A stretch of 64,000 bases of DNA from Bacillota bacterium. GTDB taxonomy: Bacteria; Bacillota; Clostridia; Acetivibrionales; DSM-27016. Below are positions 35,801-41,486 of this stretch, one piece after another; the first letter of the stretch is position 1, and each line of letters starts with the position of its first letter. Below the pieces are notes generated by a model, which worked only from the letters and a program-made list of their open reading frames with translations, did no database searches and had not been told where the DNA came from. A program made the position numbers and the translations under genes. Location: the NCBI GenBank assembly GCA_023390115.1, contig JAEWDM010000026.1, positions 62,001 through 126,000 of the forward strand, written 5' to 3'.

Positions 35801-37951
35801 ACACTAAGCGGAATTCCGATTGAGTTTGACAAAAACACATATTCGTATAATGCAAGCATAGAGTACGATACGGCAAGTACTACAGTTATACCGACACTTG
35901 AGGATGGCACAGCATCGGTACTTGTAACGGTAAACGGAACGGAGGTTCCTTCAGGGCAGGTGGTTGGACTCAATGTGGGCACAAATACTATAAGCGTTCA
36001 GGTAACGGCAATTGACGGAGTGAAGCAGACCTATACTGTGACGGTGACAAGAGCGGGCAGTGCATACTTGTCTAATCTCACACTAGGCGGAATTCCGATT
36101 GAGTTTAGCAGGAGTACTTATTCATATAATACAAGCATAGAGTACGATACGGCAAGTACTACAGTTATACCGACACTTGAGGACAGCGCAGCCTCGGTAC
36201 TTGTAACGGTAAACGGCACGGAGCTTCCTTTAGGACAGACGGCTGGACTCAATGTGGGCACAAATACTATAAGTGTTCAGGTAACGGCAATTAACAGAGT
36301 GCAGCAGACCTATACTGTGACGGTTGTGAGAGCGGGCAGCGCATACCTGTCTAATCTCACACTAGGTGGAATTCCGATTGAGTTTAGCAGGAGTACATAT
36401 TCATATAATACAAGCATAGAGTACGGTACGGCAAATACTACAGTCACCCCGACACTTGAGGACGGCACGGCATCGGTGCTTATAAAGGTAAACGGCACGG
36501 AGCTTCCTTCAGGGCAGGTGGTTGGACTCAATGTGGGCACAAATACTATAAGCGTTCAGGTAACGGCAATTGACGGAGTTCAGCAGAACTATACGGTGAC
36601 GGTTGTGAGAGCGGGCAGCACATACCTGTCCAATCTCACACTAGGTGGAATTCCGATTGGGTTTAACAAGAGTACATATTCATATAATGCAAGCATAGGG
36701 TACTATACGGCAAGTACTATAGTTATCCCAGTACTTGAGGACAGCACGGCAGCGGTGCTTGTAACGGTAAACGGCATAGAGCTTCCTTCAGGGCAGATGT
36801 CTGGACTCAATGTGGGCACAAATACTATAAGCGTTCAGGTAACGGCAATTAACAGAGTGCAGCAGACCTATACCGTAACGGTTGTGAGGGAAAGCAGGCC
36901 GTATTTTAAGGATATTGCGGCAGGAGATTACCATACGGTAGCATTAAAGGAAGATGGAACGGTATGGGCCTGGGGGTATAACAGATTCGGAGAGTTGGGA
37001 GACGGAACAACTATAGATAGAACAACGCCTGTACAGGTGAGTGGCATAAGTGGAATAAAGGCAGTAGCGGCAGGATCTTACTACACGATAGCGTTAAAGG
37101 AAGATGGAACAGTGTGGGCTTGGGGAATAAATAGCCAAGGCGAGTTGGGAGATGGGACGACTACGAAGAGGACAACACCTGTACAGGTGAGCGGTTTAAG
37201 TGGAATAAAGGCAGTAACTATAAAAGGCAGTCACACAATAGCATTAAAGGAAGACGGAACGGTATGGGCCTGGGGGTATAACATGGAAGGTCAGTTGGGA
37301 GACGGAACAACTACATTCTATGGAAAGACAACGCCTGTACAGGTGAGCGGTTTAAGTGGAATAAAGGCAGTAGTGGCAGGGTATAGTCACACAATAGCAT
37401 TAAAGGCAGATGGAACAGTATGGACGTGGGGGTATAACGGGTATGGCCAGTTGGGGGATGGCACATATACTGATAGGACAACGCCTGTACAGGTGAGTGG
37501 TTTAAGTAGAATAAAGGCAGTAGCGGCAGGAGGCAGCCACACGATAGCATTAAAGGAAGACGGAACAGTGTGGGCTTGGGGGTATAACAATTACGGTGAG
37601 TTAGGAGATGGGGCAAGTACATTCGATAGGACAACACCTGTACAGGTGAGCGGTTTAAGCGGAATAAAGGCAGTAGTGGCAGGAGGTAACCATACGATAG
37701 CATTAAAGGAAGACGGGACGGTATGGGCATGGGGGTATAATGGCCAGGGCCGGTTGGGAGACGGAACGACTACAAACAGGACAACGCCTGTACAGGTAAG
37801 CAGTTTAAGCGGAATAAAGGCAGTAGCGGCAGGAAGCAACCACACGATAGCATTAAAGGAAGGCGGAACGGTATGGGCCTGGGGATGGAATGTCAAAGGC
37901 CAGCTGGGAGACGGAACAACTACAGACAGGATAACGCCTGTGCAGGTGTAA
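29816..37951 (+). CDS. Giant secreted RCC1-repeat/cadherin-like surface protein
   Basis: About 2,711 aa. Order by position: signal peptide (29816-29893, MRRKFKFLSLMLVLCLCM), a Glu-rich linker (to 30290), a malectin/CBM-like module (30298-30735), FN3 (30745-30990), a second CBM-like module (31005-31435), one cadherin-like domain, 7 RCC1 repeats (31738-32790), two cadherin-like domains, 14 RCC1 repeats (33385-35465), five cadherin-like domains, 7 RCC1 repeats (36898-37951). Each RCC1 repeat is about 50 aa with core HTIALKEDGTVWAWG and GQLGDGT. No LPXTG or SLH anchor is seen. A likely adhesin or polymer-binding protein. ATG at 29816 after TGGAGGT. A frameshift cuts the last repeat. Confidence 0.85.
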   Translation: MRRKFKFLSLMLVLCLCMTSLGIQGAAEENQEALPLPAPEQVQTVQEPAQMPEAEYADEAAEEITEDVEDEATEEIPEAGQADEAAGEITEDVEDEAIEEITEDTEDVIVDTEGEPQEEVPGEQPEEDTSMQDDAETLLPVQENTLMEDGEDPEFLQDEPGAIKINFQPPGTEIPEGYIPDYGEVYGVRNGYTYGWNTLYTGTMRDREVNADQKLDTLVTLYKTGKWEIEVENGHYEVTVCAGDAGFSSTPTVNVEGVNYWSAVDLGANQFLQETKTVMIADGRLTLDNGGTTDGVTKINYVEIVKNSSTFPIPENIQATAAEDEVTVTWDGADMAAGYEIEADGQSYTTAEPSFVHQYLEAGTPHTYRVRIVNGGIKGDWSEPVTIATLPEAPGTVKINFQPSGSEIPEGYIPDYGEIYGSRNGYTYGWNTLYTGTMRDREVNADQKRDTLVTLYKTGKWEIEVENGLYEVTVCAGDAGFSSAPTVNVEGVNYWSAVELGANRFVKETGILSITDGKITIDNGGTADAVTKLNYVKIVQVNPSFLSNLALSNGTLSPAFDGRKFAYTANVPYDTASITLAATAGDSGAVITVNGEQVESGGISSPISLELGSNTILVKVTASDGSSVTEYTVTVVRKSELYFKDIAAGYRHSIALRNDGTVWAWGYNYYGQLGDGTNTYRTTPVHVSGIGGVKAVTAGDDHTIALKEDGTVWAWGDNYYGQLGDGTATDRKTPVRVSGISGIKAVAAGDYHTVALKEDGTVWAWGYNYSGQLGDGTIANSTIPVQVSGLSGIKAVAAGDSHTIALKEDGTVWTWGWNSYGQLGDGTTTESTTPVQVSGISGIKAVAAGDYHTVALKEDGTVWAWGRNSEGQLGDGTTANSTTPVQVSGISGIKAVGTGGYHTAALKEDGAVWAWGYNGYGQLGDGTTTNRTIPAQVSGLNGIKSVAAGDYHTIALKEDRTVWVWGDNYFGQLGNGESGNVPHPMRVYLNCDEAVENNAVFLSKLSLSKGQLSPAFTENTFSYTANVPYDTSSITVIPTAGDSGTVITVNGEQVESGGTSNPISLEAGSNTISVKVTAPDGSSVTEYTVTVTRGGSAYLSDLTLSGIPIEFDRNTYSYNASIEYGTASTTVTPTLEDSAASVLVTVNGTELPSGQTAGLNVGTNTISVQVTAIDGVKQTYTVTVVRENSIYFKDIAAGDYHTIAIKEDGTVWAWGYNRDGQLGDGTATDRTTPVQVSGLSGIKAVAAGNYRTIALREDGTVWAWGDGWRTPVQVSGLSGVKAVAAGGDHMIALKEDGTVWAWGDNDYGQLGDGTTTRRMTPVQVSGLSGIKAAAAGNFHTVALKEDGTVWAWGSNFAGQLGDGTATHRTTPVQVSGLSGIKAVASGYSHTIALKEDGTVWSWGLNDDGQLGDSTTTNRTTPVQVNGLSGIKAVASGYSHTIALKEDGTVWSWGLNDDGQLGDGTTTDRTTSVRVSGLSGIRIIATGGRHTIALKEDRTVWVWGWNDYGQLGDGTTTRMATPVQIGGLSGVKAVTAGDSHTIALKEDGTVWTSGDNTYGQLGDGTITDRETPVQVSVISGIKSVASGYSHTIALKEDGTVWVWGNNNYGQLGDGTVVNRIMPVQVSDLSGIKSVAAGRGHTVALKEDGTVWAWGGNSCGQLGDGTTTYMIITPVQVSGLSGIKSVAAGGSHTIALKEDGTVWAWGYNHYGQLGDGTTTDRTTPVRVSGLSGIKSVAAGESHTIALKEDGTVWVWGYNHYGQLGDGTNVDRATPVQISSLSRIKAIAAGGSHTIALKEDRTVWTWGYNYSGQLGDGTTALYVYTQRATPVQVSGLSGIKSVAAGESHTIALKEDGTVWAWGYNLHGQLGNGEAGYVLQPKQVYLNCGETIEDNPVFLSNITLSNGTLNPAFTENTFAYTANVPYDTSSITVIPTAGDSGTVITVSGEQVESGGTSNPISLEVGSNTISVKVTAPDGSSVTEYTVTVVRGGSAYLTDLTLSGIPIEFDKNTYSYNASIEYDTASTTVIPTLEDGTASVLVTVNGTEVPSGQVVGLNVGTNTISVQVTAIDGVKQTYTVTVTRAGSAYLSNLTLGGIPIEFSRSTYSYNTSIEYDTASTTVIPTLEDSAASVLVTVNGTELPLGQTAGLNVGTNTISVQVTAINRVQQTYTVTVVRAGSAYLSNLTLGGIPIEFSRSTYSYNTSIEYGTANTTVTPTLEDGTASVLIKVNGTELPSGQVVGLNVGTNTISVQVTAIDGVQQNYTVTVVRAGSTYLSNLTLGGIPIGFNKSTYSYNASIGYYTASTIVIPVLEDSTAAVLVTVNGIELPSGQMSGLNVGTNTISVQVTAINRVQQTYTVTVVRESRPYFKDIAAGDYHTVALKEDGTVWAWGYNRFGELGDGTTIDRTTPVQVSGISGIKAVAAGSYYTIALKEDGTVWAWGINSQGELGDGTTTKRTTPVQVSGLSGIKAVTIKGSHTIALKEDGTVWAWGYNMEGQLGDGTTTFYGKTTPVQVSGLSGIKAVVAGYSHTIALKADGTVWTWGYNGYGQLGDGTYTDRTTPVQVSGLSRIKAVAAGGSHTIALKEDGTVWAWGYNNYGELGDGASTFDRTTPVQVSGLSGIKAVVAGGNHTIALKEDGTVWAWGYNGQGRLGDGTTTNRTTPVQVSSLSGIKAVAAGSNHTIALKEGGTVWAWGWNVKGQLGDGTTTDRITPVQV

Positions 37952-38022
37952 GTGGATTAAGTGGAATAAAGTCAGTAGCGGAAGGGGATTATCACACGTT
38001 AGCATTAAAGGAACATCCATAA
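37949..38022 (+). pseudogene. Frameshifted tail of the giant surface protein
   Basis: After the TAA at 37949 the repeat continues in another frame from 37951: SGLSGIKSVAEGDYHTLALK then EHP and a TAA at 38020. Compared with the consensus CAGGTGAGTGGTTTAAG, two extra bases (TA) are present after CAGGTG. The terminal cap seen at the end of the first two RCC1 blocks (GQLGNGE...YLNC) is missing. Confidence 0.7.
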
Positions 38023-38261
38023 GAAAAAAAAGGGGGACGCTCCTGACTATATTACAACACCTCCAATTCATTAATTCAAATGGATAGGGATAAACTTAAG
38101 GTAAGCTGGAGCCTGAGCTTTAAAGAGGTCTTGCACAGGATGCAGAGGCCTCTTTCTGTTGTGTTTAAAACAGGCTGTCGAAAAACTAAGGTACATGAAC
38201 GTTACCTTAGTTTGGTTTTTCGATTTTAACTACAAAATTTGATAAATATGTTTTATTGAAG
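38023..38261. other. Spacer with REP half-site and terminator
   Basis: No gene. It holds GGGGGACGCTCCTGA at 38032-38046 (a half REP-like palindrome) and a strong hairpin at 38184-38212: AACTAAGGTA and TACCTTAGTT followed by GGTTTTT, a good terminator for the surface-protein gene. Confidence 0.6.
38184..38220 (+). terminator. Intrinsic terminator after the giant surface protein
   Basis: 10-bp perfect stem, 9-base loop, then GGTTTTT. Outer bases (TCGAAAAA...TTTTTCGA) extend the dyad. Confidence 0.7.
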
Positions 38262-38433
38262 GAAGGGGAACGCTCCTGAATATAGAATATTTTTGGGTGC
38301 AATTAATATAAGCATTACTATCTTGCGCTGTTAAAGCGGTACTGAAATACAGCATTATTTTTTTTATTTGAGCTATAAGGTATGGTAAATGGGGGGTTTT
38401 GCTATAATCTGTATTATTAAGAGTGTCCCCTTC
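38262..38433. repeat. Inverted-repeat-bounded segment with REP-like ends
   Basis: GAAGGGGAACGCT-like end at about 38260-38274 and AGTGTCCCCTTC at 38422-38433 are inverted copies of the REP-like end and bound about 170 bases. Inside, TG-C-TATAAT (38400-38408) is an extended -10 promoter for the downstream regulator gene. It may be a small non-autonomous (REPIN/MITE-like) element. Confidence 0.45.
38400..38408 (+). promoter_or_regulatory. Extended -10 promoter for the Agr-like regulator pair
   Basis: TG-C-TATAAT. The duplicated copy of the regulator (from 46330) begins downstream of this site and so lacks it. Confidence 0.5.
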
Positions 38434-38641
38434 TATTTATATATTAATATATAATGTATATTTATGTTTGCACTTGTAGTAATTCATACATGTTTTTGTA
38501 GTGAACTAAGATTTCTATGAATTGCGTTTAACTGATTATAGTGTATTATATTTTAGTTTATACAGGTATATGGTACAATTTTACTATAATAATTTACAAA
38601 ATAATTGCATCTTAAATATTTTAGAAGAGAGTGGTCATGCT

Positions 38642-39361
38642 ATGTATCATGTTGCTATATGCGACGATGAAATAACAATTTGTTCTCAGCTTGAGCAAAT
38701 TATCTTGGAGTATGGAAAATTAACATCTGAAAAAATGGAAGTAGATATGTATTATTCCGGAGAGAAATTGTATAAAGCTCTAACTGATGGGATTTTTTAC
38801 GATATGGTTTTTTTAGATATAAAATTAAAGCTGTTAAATGGTGTTGAGTTGGGTAAAAAAATTCGTGATGATTTGAAAAATGAATTCATTCATATTGTAT
38901 ACATATCAGGAGAATCAAGCTACGCTATGCAATTGTTTAAGGTTAGACCGATGGACTTCTTAATAAAGCCTTTAAATGCACATATAATCGGAGCCGTACT
39001 AAAAAAGGGAATGGAGTTATCAAACAGGATATGCCAATATTTCAATTATCAACAGGGACATTCTGCGAAGAGAGCATTAATAAAGGATATTTTATACTTT
39101 GAGAGCATCAATAGACAGGTCAAAATGGTTACGGTAGCACAAGATATAATATTTTATGGAGCATTGTCAGAAATTTTCCTGCAGTTGGAAAAATACCGTT
39201 TCTTCTATATACATAAATCGTTTCTGGTGAATTATAACCATGTTATAGAGTTTAATTACGAACAACTGGTTATGTCAAATAAAGCAGTTTTACCAATAAG
39301 TCAATCAAGGCGCAAGAATGTAAGGGAACTGCAGCTGAAACTTGAGGAGGCGAATTTTTAA
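38642..39361 (+). CDS. LytTR-family response regulator (AgrA-like)
   Basis: 239 aa. The receiver domain has CDDEITICSQL (acidic pocket), MVFLDIKLKLLNGVELGKKI (phospho-Asp) and the conserved Lys in FLIKPLNAHI. The C-terminal LytTR DNA-binding domain has LIKDILYFESINRQVKMVT and FFYIHKSFLVNYNHVIEF. The ATG at 38642 is preferred over the open start at 38522; the ribosome binding site GAGAG is modest. The stop lies one base before the start of the kinase gene. It is the Agr-type partner of the kinase. Targets are unknown, but the neighbouring surface protein and RiPP genes are candidates. Confidence 0.85.
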   Translation: MYHVAICDDEITICSQLEQIILEYGKLTSEKMEVDMYYSGEKLYKALTDGIFYDMVFLDIKLKLLNGVELGKKIRDDLKNEFIHIVYISGESSYAMQLFKVRPMDFLIKPLNAHIIGAVLKKGMELSNRICQYFNYQQGHSAKRALIKDILYFESINRQVKMVTVAQDIIFYGALSEIFLQLEKYRFFYIHKSFLVNYNHVIEFNYEQLVMSNKAVLPISQSRRKNVRELQLKLEEANF

Positions 39362-39362
39362 A

Positions 39363-40637
39363 ATGGATTCAATAAATTATCACTTAACCTATATTGTGTC
39401 AAATATATTTGATACTTTCATTATTTATAAATTTATGGGAATTTTTTTCGACAGGGTCAGCATAAATAAAAAAATAGAGATATTGTCATACATAGGATAT
39501 TTGGTAATATTAACACTGGTAACCTCATTAATGAATATAGCGATTGTGCTTATTATGTTTAATATTCTGGCATTTACAGCGTTAACATATAATTACAAAG
39601 CATCTTTTAAAAGACGGCTTTTATCAGCAATTCTCATGTATGTATCAGGGGTATTTATTGAAACCATAGGTGTGCTTCTATCAGGATGCTTTATTTTCTC
39701 AGTGTTTGCTCAGAATCCTTATATCCCTTTAAAGGCAATGATTATTATTAAGACGGTATCTTATATTTTAATTTTCATAGTTGATAATTTCTTTACCGTA
39801 AGGAAGAAAATAGACATACCGGCTACATATTGGATTTGCATATGCCTGATTCCGTTTTCATTATTATTTTGTTTCATAATTTTATTACAAGCGAATTTAA
39901 ACTTATTGATGGTAATAACATTCCTTATTTTACTGCTGATCATCAATTTTTCGGTACTTAATTTGTATAATGTAATAACAGCGGCATATGATGATAGAAC
40001 TACTCAGTTACTTTTATCCCAGCAAAATAAATACTATAATAATCAGTTTGAGCTTATGAAGACTTCCTTGAAAGCAAAAAACGCCGAAAAACACGACTTA
40101 AAAAATCATTTATCTGTAATTGAAACTCTGGTACAAAAGAATGAAAAAGAAAGGGTTTCAGAGCATATTGCAATGATGATGGATATTTGTGTAAGCTCAA
40201 ATGAATATGCCCATTCTGGCAATACAGTCATTGACAGTATTCTGAATTACAAGCTTTTAGAGGCAGAGCAACAGGGGATTATTGTTAATCTTGAATTAAC
40301 AGTTCCTGAATATCTCAATGTTTCTTCATATGATATGACGGTTATTTTAGGAAATATTTTGGATAATGCAATTAATGCCACAAAAAAATTAGAAGTGAAC
40401 AGAAAAATAGATTTGAAAATTAAATATGATAAATGCAGGCTTCTTATAAAATTGAATAATTTGTTTGATGGTCAAGTTATCTGTGAAAACGGCAAACTGC
40501 TTACTTCAAATAAAGACAAGGATAATCATGGGATAGGCCTGAGCAACGTACAAAGTGTGTTAAAAAAATATAACGGAAGAATGAAGATAGAGCATTCAGG
40601 AAATAGTTTCTTAGTTGTATTGCTAATGTTTGTCTGA
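39363..40637 (+). CDS. GHKL sensor histidine kinase (AgrC-like)
   Basis: 424 aa. Residues 1-200 hold about six transmembrane helices, as in peptide-sensing AgrC kinases. The cytoplasmic part has a dimerisation helix with the HDLKNHL phospho-acceptor His, an N-box ILGNILDNAINATKKL and a G-box HGIGLSNVQSVLKKYNG. The ATG at 39363 has GAGGAGG upstream, within the regulator's last codons. No AgrB or AgrD is visible in the window, so the signal may be an external peptide or the product of the adjacent RiPP cluster. Confidence 0.85.
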   Translation: MDSINYHLTYIVSNIFDTFIIYKFMGIFFDRVSINKKIEILSYIGYLVILTLVTSLMNIAIVLIMFNILAFTALTYNYKASFKRRLLSAILMYVSGVFIETIGVLLSGCFIFSVFAQNPYIPLKAMIIIKTVSYILIFIVDNFFTVRKKIDIPATYWICICLIPFSLLFCFIILLQANLNLLMVITFLILLLIINFSVLNLYNVITAAYDDRTTQLLLSQQNKYYNNQFELMKTSLKAKNAEKHDLKNHLSVIETLVQKNEKERVSEHIAMMMDICVSSNEYAHSGNTVIDSILNYKLLEAEQQGIIVNLELTVPEYLNVSSYDMTVILGNILDNAINATKKLEVNRKIDLKIKYDKCRLLIKLNNLFDGQVICENGKLLTSNKDKDNHGIGLSNVQSVLKKYNGRMKIEHSGNSFLVVLLMFV

Positions 40638-40668
40638 GAAATAAATATACACTGCTTCGGAACAACAA

Positions 40669-40700
40669 GGGGACACTCCTGAGTGTCCCCTCCTTATTTT
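40669..40700 (+). terminator. Perfect REP-like palindrome acting as terminator
   Basis: GGGGACACT (40669-40677), loop CCTG, AGTGTCCCC (40682-40690), then TCCTTATTTTT. It is the complete version of the half-sites at 38032, 38262 and 38422. It lies 32 bases after the kinase stop. Confidence 0.75.
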
Positions 40701-40746
40701 TGGAAAGCCATATTTCGTTTACAGCCATCAATGCCTTTCCATTGAA
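40699..40746 (-). pseudogene. Remnant of the CXXX accessory gene 3' end
   Basis: Minus-strand reading gives WKGIDGCKRNMAF, matching WKSIDGCKWNIDF of the intact accessory protein at 41196-41486. Only about 15 codons survive. Confidence 0.6.
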
Positions 40747-40759
40747 TTTAATCGGAATG

Positions 40760-40825
40760 AGTACCAGGTTTAATACATTAATATAATATATCTGCAGATA
40801 GTTTCTTAATTTACAGCCTGGTACT
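40760..40825. repeat. Nested dyad around TATCTGCAGATA
   Basis: Outer arms AGTACCAGG (40760-40768) and CCTGGTACT (40817-40825) enclose the perfect 12-bp palindrome TATCTGCAGATA (40789-40800) near the centre. The same palindrome recurs at 41154-41165 on the other side of the precursor gene. A hairpin at 40813-40851 (ACAGCCTG/CAGGCTGT then TTTTT) overlaps it. Confidence 0.55.
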
Positions 40826-40902
40826 GTAATTTAAGAAAAGCAGCAGGCTGTTTTTTACATATTGCCGAAAGATACGCGCTTATTCATTAATGTCAGGCGG
40901 CA

Positions 40903-41112
40903 CTAATATATATTAATTGCTCTGCATGTTCCGTAACAGCTCCCGCTGCACTCACTGGCACAATTACTAGGGCATGCCGTACTAAAGGAACTTCCATAAC
41001 AGCCTCCGTAACAGCTTCCGGTGCATTCGCTGGCACAATTACTGGGGCAATTATAGCCACTTACATCCCGTCTTGGCTTATTGATCTTTTTATTTGAAAA
41101 TAAACGATCCAT
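40903..41112 (-). CDS. Cys-rich RiPP precursor with CXXX repeats
   Basis: 69 aa. The leader is MDRLFSNKKINKPRRDVSGY-N. Two near-identical core segments follow: CPSN-CASE-CTGS-CYGG-C, a short linker YGSSFSTA, then CPSN-CASE-CSGS-CYGT-C and RAINIY. Ten Cys are spaced four apart, the layout of CXXX-repeat peptides modified by dedicated radical SAM enzymes. The ATG at 41112 is chosen (GGGAGGTG 5 bases upstream). It is the last gene of the minus-strand cluster and probably has its own promoter in the 83-base gap. Likely product: thioether- or otherwise Cys-crosslinked secreted peptide; the modification itself is inference. Confidence 0.8.
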   Translation of the reverse strand: MDRLFSNKKINKPRRDVSGYNCPSNCASECTGSCYGGCYGSSFSTACPSNCASECSGSCYGTCRAINIY

Positions 41113-41153
41113 AATAACACCTCCCATAAATATAATATAGTTTTTCCGGCAAC

Positions 41154-41165
41154 TATCTGCAGATA
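41154..41165. promoter_or_regulatory. Palindrome TATCTGCAGATA upstream of the precursor gene
   Basis: Perfect 12-bp palindrome about 40 bases upstream of the precursor start on the minus strand, in a likely promoter region. An inverted copy with the same flank (16 bases shared) lies at 40789-40804. Confidence 0.45.
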
Positions 41166-41195
41166 TAAAGATGAAACAGTTTTTTATTACAGCTA

Positions 41196-41486
41196 CTATT
41201 CAGTTATATGTATCTCACAGGTCTGGAAATCTATGTTCCATTTACAGCCGTCAATGCTTTTCCATTTGTACTTTTTATACATTTTGTCCCACCAGGCCTG
41301 CATATTTAATTTAACCTTCCCCAATTCCGATATCATTTTATCCTGCATGCATTCTTTTTTATCATTGGAAAGCAAATCACTCTCCATAGTAAATGCAAGC
41401 TCTTCAATTCCAAGCTTCCTTTCAAAAAGAACCATCATTTCATTTTTTTCCTCCTCGGTTACCGTACCAACTACTTCTCCAATCAT
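41196..41486 (-). CDS. Small CXXX-repeat peptide modification system protein
   Basis: 96 aa, soluble, with a helical N-terminal half (EEEKNEMMVLFERKLGIEEL) and a C-terminal WWDKMYKKYKWKSIDGCKWN segment. Size and position match the small accessory protein named for CXXX-repeat systems; the function in the family is unknown, perhaps leader binding. Its ATG overlaps the maturase stop (ATGA), so it is translationally coupled. A remnant of its C-terminus exists at 40699-40746. Confidence 0.65.
   Translation of the reverse strand: MIGEVVGTVTEEEKNEMMVLFERKLGIEELAFTMESDLLSNDKKECMQDKMISELGKVKLNMQAWWDKMYKKYKWKSIDGCKWNIDFQTCEIHITE

Noticed and set aside
29829..37896. Many long minus-strand open frames opposite the giant surface protein
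   Set aside because: They follow the repeat period, are rich in Pro/Leu/Arg as expected from the reverse of Gly/Thr/Val/Ala codons, and have no ribosome binding sites.
31738..37951. Regular DNA repeats that could suggest a CRISPR-like array
   Set aside because: The unit is about 150 bases, stays in frame and encodes RCC1 repeats; no short constant repeat with variable spacers.
38170..38225. Sequence CAGGCTGTCGAAAAAC resembling an insertion-sequence end
   Set aside because: Only one end is present, no transposase nearby, and the dyad is explained as a terminator.
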